This document shows positions 11,411 through 22,283 of a stretch of 64,000 nucleotides of DNA, in pieces. A model generated the notes under the pieces. It was not told the origin of the DNA. It did no database searches and saw nothing but the letters and a program-made list of their open reading frames with translations. The first letter of the stretch is position 1, and each line of letters begins with the position of its first letter. Origin of the DNA: Procambarus clarkii (lineage: Eukaryota > Arthropoda > Malacostraca > Decapoda > Cambaridae); NCBI RefSeq assembly GCF_040958095.1, contig NC_091227.1:20803158-20867157 (forward strand), given 5' to 3'. The position numbers and the translations under genes are program-made.

Positions 11411-11440
11411 AGTAGCACGGGCTATGGTGAGCCCGTAGTG
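11411..11440 (+). repeat. Dispersed hairpin repeat (acgggct...agcccgt)
   Basis: A stem-loop with arms acgggct and agcccgt separated by six bases, within a wider block (tagcacgggctatgg, gcccgtagt). Related copies are at about 14470-14545, 16740-16770 and 29498-29525, in both orientations and usually next to gattcagctactc-like sequence. It looks like a conserved part of a short interspersed repeat. Confidence 0.65.
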
Positions 11441-12439
11441 GACTTACCTGGCACAGGAGCGGGGCTGTAACTGTGGGCAGTGAAGCGGGCGCTGAGCCAT
11501 ACGGTCTCCTGGTTACCGTCGTGTGTGTGCTGCAGGCAGCCTCAACAAAGCCATCGTCTTCCCTGTATTTACTTCACAAAGATTAGAGGCGCGTGGGTTA
11601 GAGCCAGACTGTGTCGGTGGGAACTGTGTGGAGGTAGTTCTGTGGCAGTTCTCTAGATTACCACTCCGTAAAAAAACGCACCGGTTTAACTAACCAGAAG
11701 CCTAAGAACCTAGGAAGTCCACCTCGCCTACAGGAACCGATAATAATTAGGGCCCATGAATCGTCAATATAGCAGTGATTTTAATTCCTCCAAAATCGTC
11801 GCAATGTTTACGTCTAGGTGAAGAGCGTAAAAAAAATGTAGTGTTTAGTAAGAGGAGAGGTTGGTGTACAAGAGAAGTGTAGGGTAGGTGCTCAGTGGGT
11901 AAGTGTGGTTGTGTTAGGAAGGGGGGGGGGAGGTGGGGGCGGGGGTGGCGACAGATGGAGTGTTGGACCACCTGGTGTTGAGTCAGTGGGAGGATGACGA
12001 GGGAAGTAGTGGGGTGATGGGGAGAGTCAAGGAGACAGACGGCAGGAATATGTAGGTATATGGGGAGGTAAGTAGGAAGTGGGTAGGTGAACAGAGATGC
12101 TAGAGATGAAAGGGACAGTGAATGAACGAGTGATAATGAGACTGGCTGTGGTGGTGTAAAGGGCGCTACTCTCCCTCGCACAAATTCCCACTGTGCTGCT
12201 CCCTTCCTTAACTTTGCTTATACTTATACCACTCCATACCTTCACAGTTCTTTACAAGAACTTCTTTTCAGATTCACTCATCCCTCTTAACTTGTTCTTC
12301 ACGATCCCTCACTAAAAATTGATGGCCATGTTTTCGCCAACATTTTCTCTCCACCTGAAAGAAGCAAATGCCACGTCCTCAGAATTTCTCCTATTTGTGT
12401 CCAATTTGCTCGCCTCGCCGCCCTTAACAACGTCATCCC

Positions 12440-12720
12440 GTGCTCACTCTACAATGCTCGACCACAACTGTACCTGGATGGGGCTCTGGGAGTTCTTGTA
12501 CTCCCCAAGCGAGGCCAGGCTTGACTTGTGAGAACTTGGTCTAACAGGCTGTTGCTTGGAGAGGCTCACAGGTCCACTACAGCCCTGATAGTCTGGCATT
12601 TTTTGAAGGGAACTATCCCGTTTTCTCCTGAAGGTGTCCACGTTTGTTCCAGCAATATTTCTTATACTCGCTGGGAGGGTGTTGAGCTCCTTGTGCTCTC
12701 TATAACGCGGCACACATCAT
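12440..12720 (-). mobile_element. Remnant of a LINE reverse-transcriptase C-terminus
   Basis: The minus-strand frame reads ELNTLPASIRNIAGTNVDTF followed by RRKRDSSLQKMPDYQG. This matches the 'LPxSIRxxxGxxxxxFKRxLDxxLxxxPD' ending typical of non-LTR retrotransposon ORF2 proteins that are abundant in decapod genomes. The frame is short and has no RT core, so this is a 5'-truncated, dead copy. Family assignment is from memory. Confidence 0.55.
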
Positions 12721-12964
12721 CGCTACTATAACTATTGAAGTATTTATTTATCTCTCCACCTCGGGGCAAAATTATAAATTGTATTTTGATATTCTACTAT
12801 CAATACCACCAGTCCCTGCCGCCGGGGACTTCAACGAGGGTATGAAAATGATCAAATGACTATTTGATAGGCAGTTAACTTGAGCATACAACTGGTCGCT
12901 TGTTTGCTGCTCACACGAGACCAACACAAACGTTAGAAATTTGGACGGCATATTCATGTTAAAC

Positions 12965-13195
12965 TTAGCCTAGGTTAGGGTTAGGTGGATAGAAAATATT
13001 TCAGCCCGTCCACTCTAGCGTTCATAATAACGTAATTCAACTGAGGGACAAAATTACCCCAACCCAACCTAACAGAGGACACACGACTAGAAAACGGGAT
13101 ATCATGCCAAATTGCCCGCTGCTTTGATTTTGTATATATTTTTTGTTTTGCTCTTATACGTCAAAATGCGATGTATTATTCGTGAGGACGGGTTG
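12965..13195 (-). mobile_element. Family A inverted-repeat element, reverse orientation
   Basis: Read on the minus strand it gives the family A order: cccgtcctcacgaata, gcattttgacgta, tatcccgttttctag and tgtcctctgttaggttgggt. It is degenerate and has no coding capacity. Confidence 0.6.
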
Positions 13196-13253
13196 AATAT
13201 TTAGGCGACAGGTGAAGTACTGGGTTGGTGAGGTTGATTAGGTGGCCTTGTTA

Positions 13254-13450
13254 GTACTACTGTGTACTAACACTGTACTACTGTGTACTAACACTGTACT
13301 ACTGTGTACTAACACTGTACTACTGTGTACTAACACTGTACTACTGTGTACTAACACAGTACTACTGTGTACTAACACTGTACTACTGTGTACTAACACA
13401 GTACTACTGTGTACTAACACTGTACTACTGTGTACTAACACAGTACACAG
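13254..13450. repeat. 21-bp minisatellite, about 9 copies
   Basis: Unit tactactgtgtactaacact plus g, with an internal variant in which the last bases read acag instead of actg. The unit is a multiple of three and open on both strands, which explains the short repetitive frames here. Confidence 0.95.
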
Positions 13451-13880
13451 TGGCACCACAGAAATTACACCAATGTTGTTTTAGATTTAGCTATTCAAAA
13501 CGAAATGTCCATGTAGCACGGGGGGCCGTAATCACACTAACGTGGTGTGTGTGTGTGTGTGTTCACCCTTAGTCACACTTCCTCATCTGGCTTGCCGTTA
13601 TTTTAACAGTGGTTATTTAACGAGTTCCGTGTTAAATTACATTGGATTTTATTAGTGGTAGTGGAACGGGCTATTTATTTTGTGTTTACCCTAGTGGCAA
13701 TGATAAGTAATTTTGTGTTTTAATGGTGTTGATGAGAGATTATTTGTAGGTTGTTATTATCAGGTAGCCTATGTGTAATATTTTGGTGGTGGTAAACTTT
13801 GTGGTTTATTAAACATTGCTTGCCTAACCTAATCTACCCCGGCTCCTTGTCCTCGTATACCGTCCATGTACTCACCTATT

Positions 13881-14137
13881 GGGGAGCCGGTCGGCCAAGC
13901 GGACAGCACACTGGGCTTGTGATCCTGTGGTCCCGGGTTCGATCCCGGGCGCCGGAGAGAAACAATGGGCAGAGTTTCTTTCACCCTATGCCCCTGTTAC
14001 CTAGCAGTAAAATAGATACCTGGGTGTTAGTCAGCTGTCACGGGCTGTTTCCTGGGGGTGGAGGCCTGGTCGAGGACCGGGCCGCGGGGACACTAAAGCC
14101 CCGAAATCATCTCAAGATAACCTCAAGAAGATAACCT
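13881..14137 (+). mobile_element. tRNA-derived SINE
   Basis: The head resembles a tRNA gene: an A-box-like gccggtcggccaagcgg and a clear B box (gggttcgatcccgggcgcc). The body continues with ttacctagcagtaaaatag and a tail of gaggcctggtcgaggaccgg ending in aagataacctcaagaag. The body is shared with copies at 30169-30433, 18810-19140 and 34195-34460; the tail is shared with 54720-54858. The extended body makes this a SINE and not a working tRNA gene. Confidence 0.85.
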
Positions 14138-14459
14138 AGTTGTACTCACCTAGTTGTGTTTGCGGGGGTTGAGCTCTGGCTCTTTGGTCCCGCCTCTCAA
14201 CAACTGTGTTATAGTCATAATGGCTTAGCGCCTTCTCCTCATAATTACCATACCTTAAAATCACTTTTTCGATGGTTTGAAAGGTCCTGTCCAATTTAAC
14301 ACCTGGGTATGTAAGTAGATAGGGAGGGGTTTAGGGAAATTGTAAATAGATGAAGGTGGATAAATAGTAATATTTATGGGGTGGCAAGTGTGGGCAAAAG
14401 GTAGGACATAAAGTAGGCAGGAAAATAAGTGAGGAGGAAGATATAGAAAGGGAGGGAGC

Positions 14460-14545
14460 GAGAACTTGATTACGGGCTCACCATAGCCTGTGCTACATAG
14501 AAATTTTTGGGTTCAGAGTTGCTGAATCCAAAACAACATCGAGGT
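14460..14545 (-). repeat. Dispersed hairpin repeat, reverse copy
   Basis: attacgggctcaccatagcc, tgtgctacatagaaa and gagttgctgaatcc match, in reverse orientation, the repeat at 16690-16770 and 29498-29570. Confidence 0.6.
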
Positions 14546-15009
14546 GGACTTGGGGGGGGGACTTGAGTTCGAGATGAACCTAAGTGAGGAGTCTAGTGAG
14601 AGTGGAGGTAGTGGCACTCAAGGCCCTCATCCAGTGCCTAATGTGTGTGTTTCCCGCTTGATGACTTTTTTTTTTCTAATTCGTCGAATGCTAAGTGCGC
14701 CCACACAGTTAACTGGACCCCGACAACTAGAGCAACACTAATACTTGACTATTAAACTGGTGGTTGTCATCGGCGTATGTCATCTTCTATATTAATGTAC
14801 TGTTTCCATTATATGTTGAATGTTTTAGTTTGTAGTTTTTTATAGACATTTTTTCATTTCTGTAAGTCCACTCTCGCTCACAGGACTTAATGTGAGCCCA
14901 TGTCGTGATCTTCTCTGGGGAAAACGCCAAGATGCCGTACGGTCGCTGTTCTCACTTACTCACTCCCCCCTTCCCTCACCTCCTTCCCTCACACGCACGT
15001 GCGCGCTCC

Positions 15010-15125
15010 CAAACTCCAATCCACTCACCCCCCACCCCTTCCAAACTCCAGTCCACTCACTCCCCCCCCCCCAAACTCCAGTCCACTCACCCTCCCCCCA
15101 GACTCCACTCCACTCACCCCCCCCC
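15010..15125. repeat. Pyrimidine-rich imperfect tandem repeat
   Basis: Four imperfect copies of a unit containing caaactccagtccactcacc, separated by C runs of variable length. The open frames in all forward phases here come from low complexity. Confidence 0.8.
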
Positions 15126-15199
15126 ATACCTACCAGTCTACCCATACTCGTACCAACCCCCACAGGCGCACTCACGCACACATTAGGAACGTGAGAATA

Positions 15200-15430
15200 A
15201 AGGGCACTATTACGGGCTATTCATGCCCGCGCCACCTCTTGGGTGGCTTAATTTTTATCAAAGGGCACTACAGAACGCACGGGAGACATCTCCCGTCCGG
15301 CAGGGTGCAGTCGCGCCTCCACAGATCTCCAGTATCAGCTCTTGATACTGGTAATGGCTCAAAAAGGCCACTACTTACGGGCTATTCATGCCCGTGCCAC
15401 CTTTTGGGTGGCTTAATCTTCATCAATCAA
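15200..15430 (+). repeat. Pair of direct repeats (ttacgggctattcatgcccg)
   Basis: Two copies, at about 15206-15258 and 15374-15425, of a block reading ttacgggctattcatgcccg then cgccacctcttgggtggctt and aatttttatcaa. Each contains two small stem-loops (cgggc/gcccg and ccacc/ggtgg). A partial relative sits at 2170-2195. Confidence 0.75.
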
Positions 15431-15879
15431 TCAATCTATGATGTGTGGGAGAGGGTGTTGAGCCCGAGCAGCTCTCACTGACGATCCAAACACTTAACAA
15501 AGATCGTGGCCGCAAAATGTGAGATAGTTTTGTGCAGGTGATTCAGTGCGTAAAGACCACGCACCAAGATATCAGTCTTCAGCAAACGATTAAACACTTT
15601 ACCATAATGGTATGGCAACACTGGGAGAAAAACACGAGTAAAATAAAATACTTCATTGAAGTATTTTAAAACTTCAAAAACAAATGCGACAACATTTCGT
15701 GACTTAAGATATTTCTGTGCTGAGTGTCTCGGGGGAGAGTTAAAGGCGACTTTTGAAGCCTCTCGTTTCCTGGCCAGATAATACACATGCTAGGAGGAGT
15801 ATTTCATTTAGGGGTACGGCCTGTGATGGTGTTGAACCTACAGCCTAGAGGTCCTAGACGTTCGTGCCAGAGTTCCCAA

Positions 15880-16030
15880 CGTCTGAAACTGTTCTACTAA
15901 AGTGCCCTAACGTAACAAACCAGAGGACGCACTAGCACAAAACGGGACATTGTCAATTTCGCGAGCCGCTACATGTTTCTTGTACGTCAGTTTTTGGCTT
16001 TAGTGTAGCAACATGCGACGTGGTGTGACG
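15880..16030 (-). mobile_element. Family A element fragment, reverse
   Basis: Contains accagaggacgcactagcac, aaaacgggacattgtcaatt and cgtcagtttttggct, the reverse of the family A core (tcccgttttct ... gtcctctggt). Degenerate. Confidence 0.5.
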
Positions 16031-16496
16031 AGAACAGGTGGCGTCATTACGCCGCGTGTTGCAGGTAAACATTGCGGTTATGGAGGGTCAAGTGGCCATG
16101 CTTAAGTCAACGGCACCACATGTGAATAATGAGCTGTGTGGGGTGACTCTAGACGTTGACATTTGTTGCATTACAACACTACTCGAACTCTGGCCAGCCT
16201 AACGGTCACACTAATGAGGAGAGCGGTCGGCGCTAGTGTAGTATGCGGTGGGCTGGCATGTTGACATTAGCAGGTCTGCGGCTGACCTTATTATCTCGCT
16301 GTACTTTTGAAGTACAGAATGTTAAAAAACTACTGATCCTCCTATGCTGTCTTTCCATTCAAATTTCGAGAGTCTAGAAGATGGACTTAAAGCCCCCTTA
16401 ATACAAGCTTCCGTTTAATCTACAACAGTCAATTTAACCTGGCATGATGCTGTAAACTCAAGGCGTGATGTAGCTCCCCCTCACCCCACCTCTCAA

Positions 16497-16770
16497 GGTA
16501 TTATTATGTCATTACACACAGAAATCACAATAACGTGATGCATCAATGAACAAATAGAACAAATAGGAGAGGCTACAGGATCCAGTAAGTTCAATAGAAC
16601 TTCGGTTTCAACTCTTTTGACCATGTCGTAGCTCAGTCGATTAAGGCAGTGTCTGGGATGATCTCGGACAGAGGTTCGAATCCTCGTCACGGCCCTAGTG
16701 TTGTTGTTGTTATAGATTCAGCTACTCTGAACACGTTCCAAGTAGCACGGGCTATGGTAAGCCCGTAGTC
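16497..16770. mobile_element. Rearranged tRNA-like SINE
   Basis: 16620-16695 is a tRNA-like head on the + strand: gtagctcagtcgattaaggc (A box) and aggttcgaatcctcgtcacg (B box and stem). The usual tail sequence (acacacagaaatcacaataa, cgtgatgcatca) lies at 16508-16545 in the opposite orientation upstream of the head. Downstream at 16690-16770 is the hairpin repeat with a tgttgttgttgtt run. Confidence 0.7.
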
Positions 16771-17559
16771 AAAGTCGGATTCACAATGTATGTGTTAAAT
16801 ACTGAACTTGAGGTGGGGGAAGAGTTACCTTAGGACTCTCAAACATAATATAGATAGTAGACTCGAGATGTACCTCACCCATTTATTGGTTATTTATTTT
16901 ATTTATATACAAGAAGGTAAATTGGGTTGTGTATTAACCTAACTAAACAAAATGTAGTAACCTAAATAACTTTTATTGTGGATAGGCCTATTTAAATTTT
17001 TGTTTAGAAAAGTCAAAGGCGCCAGATTCACGAAGGTGGGTGGAAAGTCATATTTGTACCAGTCCTAAGAAGTGCATTTTCACTTGTACAATCTTTCGGG
17101 AAGGCTGAGAGCTGCTGACGGTGAGATCTTCACGGGACAAAATGTAGTGCATAAGATGCCAGCTACAATAGCGTGGGTGATCATTTCCGGGGTGATCTCT
17201 GACATTTCATTCACTCGTGTCCTTCCTAAGAGTACCCATGGTCTCGTTGGTGGAACAAGTTTCGTACATTAGACCCGAGCTCGAATCTCCAATGATCTAA
17301 GTGATTATAATGCATTACATAGTGAAATATGTGAGCAATTTTTAGTTCAAGTGCATGATATTTGTAATATTTTAATGATATTTGTGCTGTAGTAAAGTTT
17401 TGCAGGCCGTTCTTATCAGGAAACACGTGTATAATGTGCGTGCTTTAGGTAGGTTTGTACCTACACCAACCTTATCGGTGTGGTGGGTGGAGGTTGAAGG
17501 AAGTGAAGTGTGATTAGAAAGGGGTTATGGTGTAGTGGTAAGGGTGTAGATAGTTTAAC

Positions 17560-17755
17560 CTAGCCTCTTACAAAGAACGTAGCTTTTCGCTCGTATGCGT
17601 TACGTAAAGCAAAAAATGATCGTACTAGAAAATGGACGCGGTTGGTGAAAGTGACGTACTGTCCCGTTTTCTGTTATGGGTCCTCTGGTAGGTTAGGAGA
17701 GGACACTTTACATTGACCGTTTTCTTGACGTTGGGAAATGTTAGGAGGCCGGGGT
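17560..17755 (+). mobile_element. Family A element (short subfamily)
   Basis: Closely matches 1790-1990 and 58430-58615: ctcttacaaagaacgt, ctcgtatgcgttacgt, actgtcccgttttctg, ggtcctctggtaggttagga and gaccgttttcttgacg. Confidence 0.75.
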
Positions 17756-18809
17756 GGCTAGTGGTAGTGGTGTGGGAGGCGAGGCCGGAGGGCCAGCCAC
17801 CATCTGTCGTCGCCACGGTACAGTTACTCTCACCTCTCAGCCTAACGTGTACCTCAGTCACTCTTCCTTCACACCACCGCTCCACCCTGGCACTCTGCTT
17901 GTTAACCTAATGCCCTGAAGCCTACATATGAAACCTCCTAACTCCACTCCCAAGAGTTAGTCACTCGTACAACTGTTGTTAACGCTGCTGCTGCTGTTTG
18001 AGGCGCTCTGTCACTCTCCTGTCCAGTCTTCACACCTCTGATCGGCTCCTGAGCAGTTTGCTTGGCCCTGGATCTCCAGATGGATTGCTCATTCATTATA
18101 TAGGCCTAAACCTTCACAGTTTACGTGGTTGACATGGCTACATTGTTCTTCATTTACAATCTTGTAAAGCCACTAGTACGCGCAGCGTTTCGGGCAGGTC
18201 CTTAATCTAACCATGTTCATAACTGTAACACAACGAGTGAGCGTGTTACAGTAATCCACTGTGCACACAAACTAAAGTACAGTATGCTAAAGTTAATTGA
18301 ACGAGAAATGGCTATGAATAAATACTTCTAAGCATATTTTATAATCATTAGTCTGTCCCCTTTAAATGTCGAAGATGCATAAAACAAAATCTAAAGTAAT
18401 TAATATAACTGAATTCTCGACCACAAATTTCACAAATAACAAACTGAAAAGTAAGTATCATTGTTGGTAACAAATATTGATCTCTCAGTTGAATAATCTT
18501 CGAGTTCAGACTTGACAATATTAACCCAGCTGTTCATGCGTGTACCCACACTCATCTGCCCTATAGACATCTGTAGCAGCTCTCGATCACACATGATCTA
18601 ATGTGAAAACCGTGACGTCATGCAAGAGTAACAACGAAGACTGACAAAGAGGTGTACTGGTGCATGGTGACGCATTAGTCCACAAGTTCCTTGTTGCCCC
18701 AAGTCACTTTTGTTTTCCAACGCTGACGTCCCACTGCTATCATGATTGAGAGTCTGAGGAGGCTACTGAGCTATGGTATAAAGTACAGTCTTCTGACTGC
18801 ACTGCATCT

Positions 18810-19140
18810 TTTGGGTCCCGGTTGTAGTCTGGTTCGTTATCGACTCGATTGAGAATTCTGGGTTTGAATCCCAAGTGGGACAAATGGATGGGAGCATTTC
18901 CTATCGCCCAATGCGCCTGCTCACCTAGCAGCAAGTAGGTGCCCAGGAGTTAGTGAGCTTGATGGAGGGGGGGGGGGGGGTTGCGTTCTAGGCAGGGTCA
19001 ATAATTTGTCCTGGGGGGGGTGGGGCTGACCTCGATATAATCGTAACGTGTATGTAACGTGTATTACTGAACGGGGTGAGAATAGCTTGAGTTACCTCAT
19101 CCCTTTGTGTGTATTTTACCTCAATAAACTTATTTCAATT
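18810..19140 (+). mobile_element. SINE with tRNA-like B box
   Basis: ggtttgaatcccaagtggga is a B-box-like segment, followed by the body landmarks tgctcacctagcagcaagta and ggagttagtgagctt, and a 3' part ending in aataaacttatttcaatttc. The same body is seen at 34195-34460 and 47660-47800. A poly-G run (18967-18980) and a second G run near 19012 interrupt it. Confidence 0.75.
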
Positions 19141-19555
19141 TCAATAACGTCTATAAATACACTCCGACTGTCTGTCCTTCGACACAATGAATTACTATTA
19201 ATTATCACAAGATTTCTAAACGCCTCATGATGAGCTTGAAGAACAAGTCAAAGAAAACTTTACTTATTTTCAAGGTGCACCTCCAAAATCCGGATTGGGT
19301 CTGAAACTATACAATCTGGATTTGCAGGAAATGCGGATTTCCAGAAATGTGCCTGTATGTTATTACTATCACTAAATGTTGTTTTATTTTCATTTAAACT
19401 CAAAATGTATATAAACCATAGAATTTTGTTTTAAATATACTGCACTCGAGGGATTTTTTAATGGGCACTAACTGCTGCTCATGTTGCCATTAAAAACATG
19501 AGCAGACCCATATGAAAGGGTCTCCACAACATTGTCGCTTGGACCGTCGACTTGT

Positions 19556-19961
19556 CGCTTGGACCGTCGACTTGCTTTGACGTCACCAGCAGTTTATTTT
19601 CGTCTAATTTCGTTGTGAAATGATACTTTTTCAAATTAAAAATATGTTTTTCCATGGTCTACATTCAACACCAACATTATAATGAGTAAATATATCATAT
19701 TTATTCTGCCAAGAAGCTTTGGGTAGCTTTGGGTAATTAGACGGACCCATTTTGCCAGTCCGTCTAATTACCACAAGCTTCAGAAAGCTTCCTGGCAATA
19801 CGTTAGTAATGAATAAATATGATATATTTACTCATTATAATGTTGGTGCTGAATGTACAACACGAAAAAACATAATTTTAATCTGAAAAAGTATCTTTTT
19901 ATAAAGAAATTAGGCGAAAATAAAAAGCTGGTGACGCCAAATCAAGTCGACGATCCAAGCG
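19556..19961. mobile_element. Long imperfect palindrome (foldback or MITE-like element)
   Basis: Arms of about 151 bp (19556-19706 and 19811-19961) are inverted copies of each other with scattered mismatches: cgcttggaccgtcgacttg pairs with caagtcgacgatccaagcg, and aatgagtaaatatatcatat with atatgatatatttactcatt. The roughly 104-bp centre is itself partly palindromic (gtaattagacgga / tccgtctaattac). A 21-bp direct duplication (ttgtcgcttggaccgtcgac) sits at 19531-19572. No coding capacity. Confidence 0.9.
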
Positions 19962-19963
19962 TC

Positions 19964-20050
19964 GGTTAGGTTAGGTTAGGTTAGGTTAGGTTTGGTTTGG
20001 TTAAGTTAGGTTAGGTTAGGATAGTTTAGGATAGGTTAGGTTAGCCTAAC
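19964..20050 (+). repeat. Interstitial telomere-like (TTAGG)n array
   Basis: About five perfect ttagg pentamers, then variants (tttgg, ttaag, atagt) and more ttagg units, ending in a short inverted cap (ggttagcctaacc). TTAGG is the common arthropod telomere repeat. The array begins directly after the right arm of the long palindrome. Confidence 0.85.
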
Positions 20051-20052
20051 CT

Positions 20053-20145
20053 ATCATATTTATTCATTACTAACGTATTGCCAGGAAGCTTTCTGAAGCT
20101 TGTGTAGCTTGTGGTAATTAGACGGACCCCATTTTGCTCTTATTC
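20053..20145 (+). mobile_element. Partial copy of the 19.6-kb palindromic element
   Basis: tatttattcattactaacgt, attgccaggaagctttctga and gtggtaattagacggacccc repeat the inner right part of the palindrome at 19730-19820 in inverted orientation. Confidence 0.75.
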
Positions 20146-20756
20146 GCCAGTATTTCTGAAGATCCAGTCCCATAAGTCTTTTTTTTCTTTTTACGGTAAA
20201 ACTGACTAAATGAACCAGGCTCAGATTTATCCATACCAAAGATGCCTTAACCTTAAGAGTTCATGAGGTTAAAGTCTTGGGAACTCATTGTAATAAACAA
20301 AGATATATATTTTCCTGATCATTTAAAGCACTTTCCACAGACCTAAACCCACAAAACCATAAATGTAAAAATATAGACAAAATATATGATCTGCAGAAAA
20401 TTACTGTACATAATGATCTGGATTTCACAGAGAAGCTCTGGCTTTAGAATCCAAAATCAAGTAAGGGATATGCAGTCCTCTGCAAACAAGCAAACTGTTT
20501 AGCAGTTAGTTACAACACCTTTGAAAAGTCTAATAAATTATATTTTTATCATTCTCTGCATCAAATTGTTTACTGTATATAAACAGATTCTTCTTAGCTA
20601 GACTTAAAAGTCGGATTGAATATTGTATGGCTCCATGTGATAACAATCATCTCTATTGGGGGGGCAACAGTGACTTACCGGTACAGTACTGTACTTAGTT
20701 CTCACACTAAAATAGCTTTACCGGTAATTAACTTTTAATGTGTGTGTAATTATTTC

Positions 20757-21198
20757 AACCCATCCCCCTGTTCAGTCATTTTTGTAACTGGATGGTGTTA
20801 TATACAGTACTTTATATGGATATAATGGACAATTACAAAGTAGAATTTACTATTTACTTTGGAAATTTATATAAAAAAGTTTATTTATAAAATAAAAATT
20901 AATAAATAATAATACAGTATTTAATATTAATGGAAAAAATAAAGCTAAAAACCAACTTTAAATATTCCTAGGTCTAGTAAAGGACATATATGTGCTATAT
21001 TAGGCCTCTGATAGCATGTATTAGGCCTAGGATGATTGGATTATGTTAGGTTCTATTAGCAACATAAATACAAAACCTTTTCTGGTTTGTCCAAATTCAA
21101 TAGTACTAAATTCTACTTTCTAATTGTCCATTACATCAGTATATGTATGATAGTCCACGTCATTACTGTAACTAATATCTAAACAGGAGGATGGGCTG
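20757..21198. mobile_element. Family B MITE-like element with terminal inverted repeats
   Basis: The left end caacccatccccctgttcag and right end ctaaacaggaggatgggctg are inverted repeats. Flanking octamers aattattt and tattattt look like an 8-bp target-site duplication with one mismatch, as in hAT-type elements. A second copy is at 36711-37090 and a right-end fragment at about 50040-50298. No protein is encoded, so it would be a non-autonomous element. Confidence 0.75.
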
Positions 21199-21421
21199 TA
21201 TTATTTGAACCTCTTTGTTGAAATGCAAGTGTGCAATAAGCTGTATAAGAATAGGACTCAAGGATTAACTTTTTGGGGTTATTGAAGTAAATGTTCCACA
21301 GAGCAGTCCAATCATGTCATGGTATACAGTACAGGGTACTTCTTTATGGGTAATTTGCTTGAGGGATAATTGTTTACAACATCCTGAAATGTTATTTAAT
21401 AGTCTCTGTTTTTCATTACAG

Positions 21422-21487
21422 GCTGAAAAGGCAAAGAAAGAGGCAGAAGCAGCATTTGAGGAATGTAGCGACATTGCCCGACATGAA
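21422..21487 (+). CDS. Exon (22 codons) of the SNX-like gene
   Basis: Acceptor tttttcattacag just before 21422 and donor GAA|GTAAGT just after 21487. The exon is in phase 0 at both ends and encodes a heptad-like helical segment rich in Ala, Lys and Glu. Confidence 0.7.
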
Positions 21488-22244
21488 GTAAGTACTGTAT
21501 TCTCAAAATATGCTCTCGATATTCTCGCACTTTTAATTAACCCCTAACCTGTGCATCCAAAAAAAAAAATTTTTAGTTTGGCATAGTGAGGTGAAGAAAT
21601 GTTGAAAATGTCATACAGTATTCTGATAATTAATTTTCAAGTAAAGTGTTTGTAATAGATTTCTCATCACAAATATCTCCTTGATCCATAAGTCATTGAA
21701 ATTTTGCATGGGGACAGTGGTTCCAATCATGGGCGTCAGTAAATGGAAAGTGCAAACTTTGTTCATAATTCCCAAGAAGGTAACTAAAGCTTTCAGGATT
21801 TTTTGTCCAATATGGCAAATGATTGCCAGAAGTCCCTAGTGTCAAATGCCATCCACACACAATAGTTAGCAAGTCTTGACTGTTACAAGGCACATTAAAT
21901 CTTTCACAAGTAACAGGAGGATGTCACACTATTGTTTAGAGTGACGGAACTGTTTAGGGGTTACGTAACAAATTTTTTTATCTTATAATGACACGAGAGA
22001 AGTATTTTTAAACTCCACTCTTTTGCTGTAATTTTGTCTGTAATTATCATTCAGGCATGGCTTTAAACACTGGCAGGAAAGACAAAATTGTGATTTGGCA
22101 GTAACTGCAGGCCACTAGTACTGTACATGATTACCTCATATAACATAACAATTACAAGACGCTTGCCGAATTTTGTCATGGATTTTGGTTAACTCTTATT
22201 ACATCCATATAATTAGCATTACCATATTATGTCATTGGTGCAGC

Positions 22245-22283
<39 letters not shown>

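Noticed and set aside
13881-13956. Functional tRNA gene at the SINE head
   Set aside because: The B box is good, but the sequence continues into a conserved SINE body and has no proper 3' end.
16620-16695. Functional tRNA gene
   Set aside because: A and B boxes are present, but the acceptor stem is imperfect and the same head recurs at 36030 with a SINE tail, so it is a SINE head.
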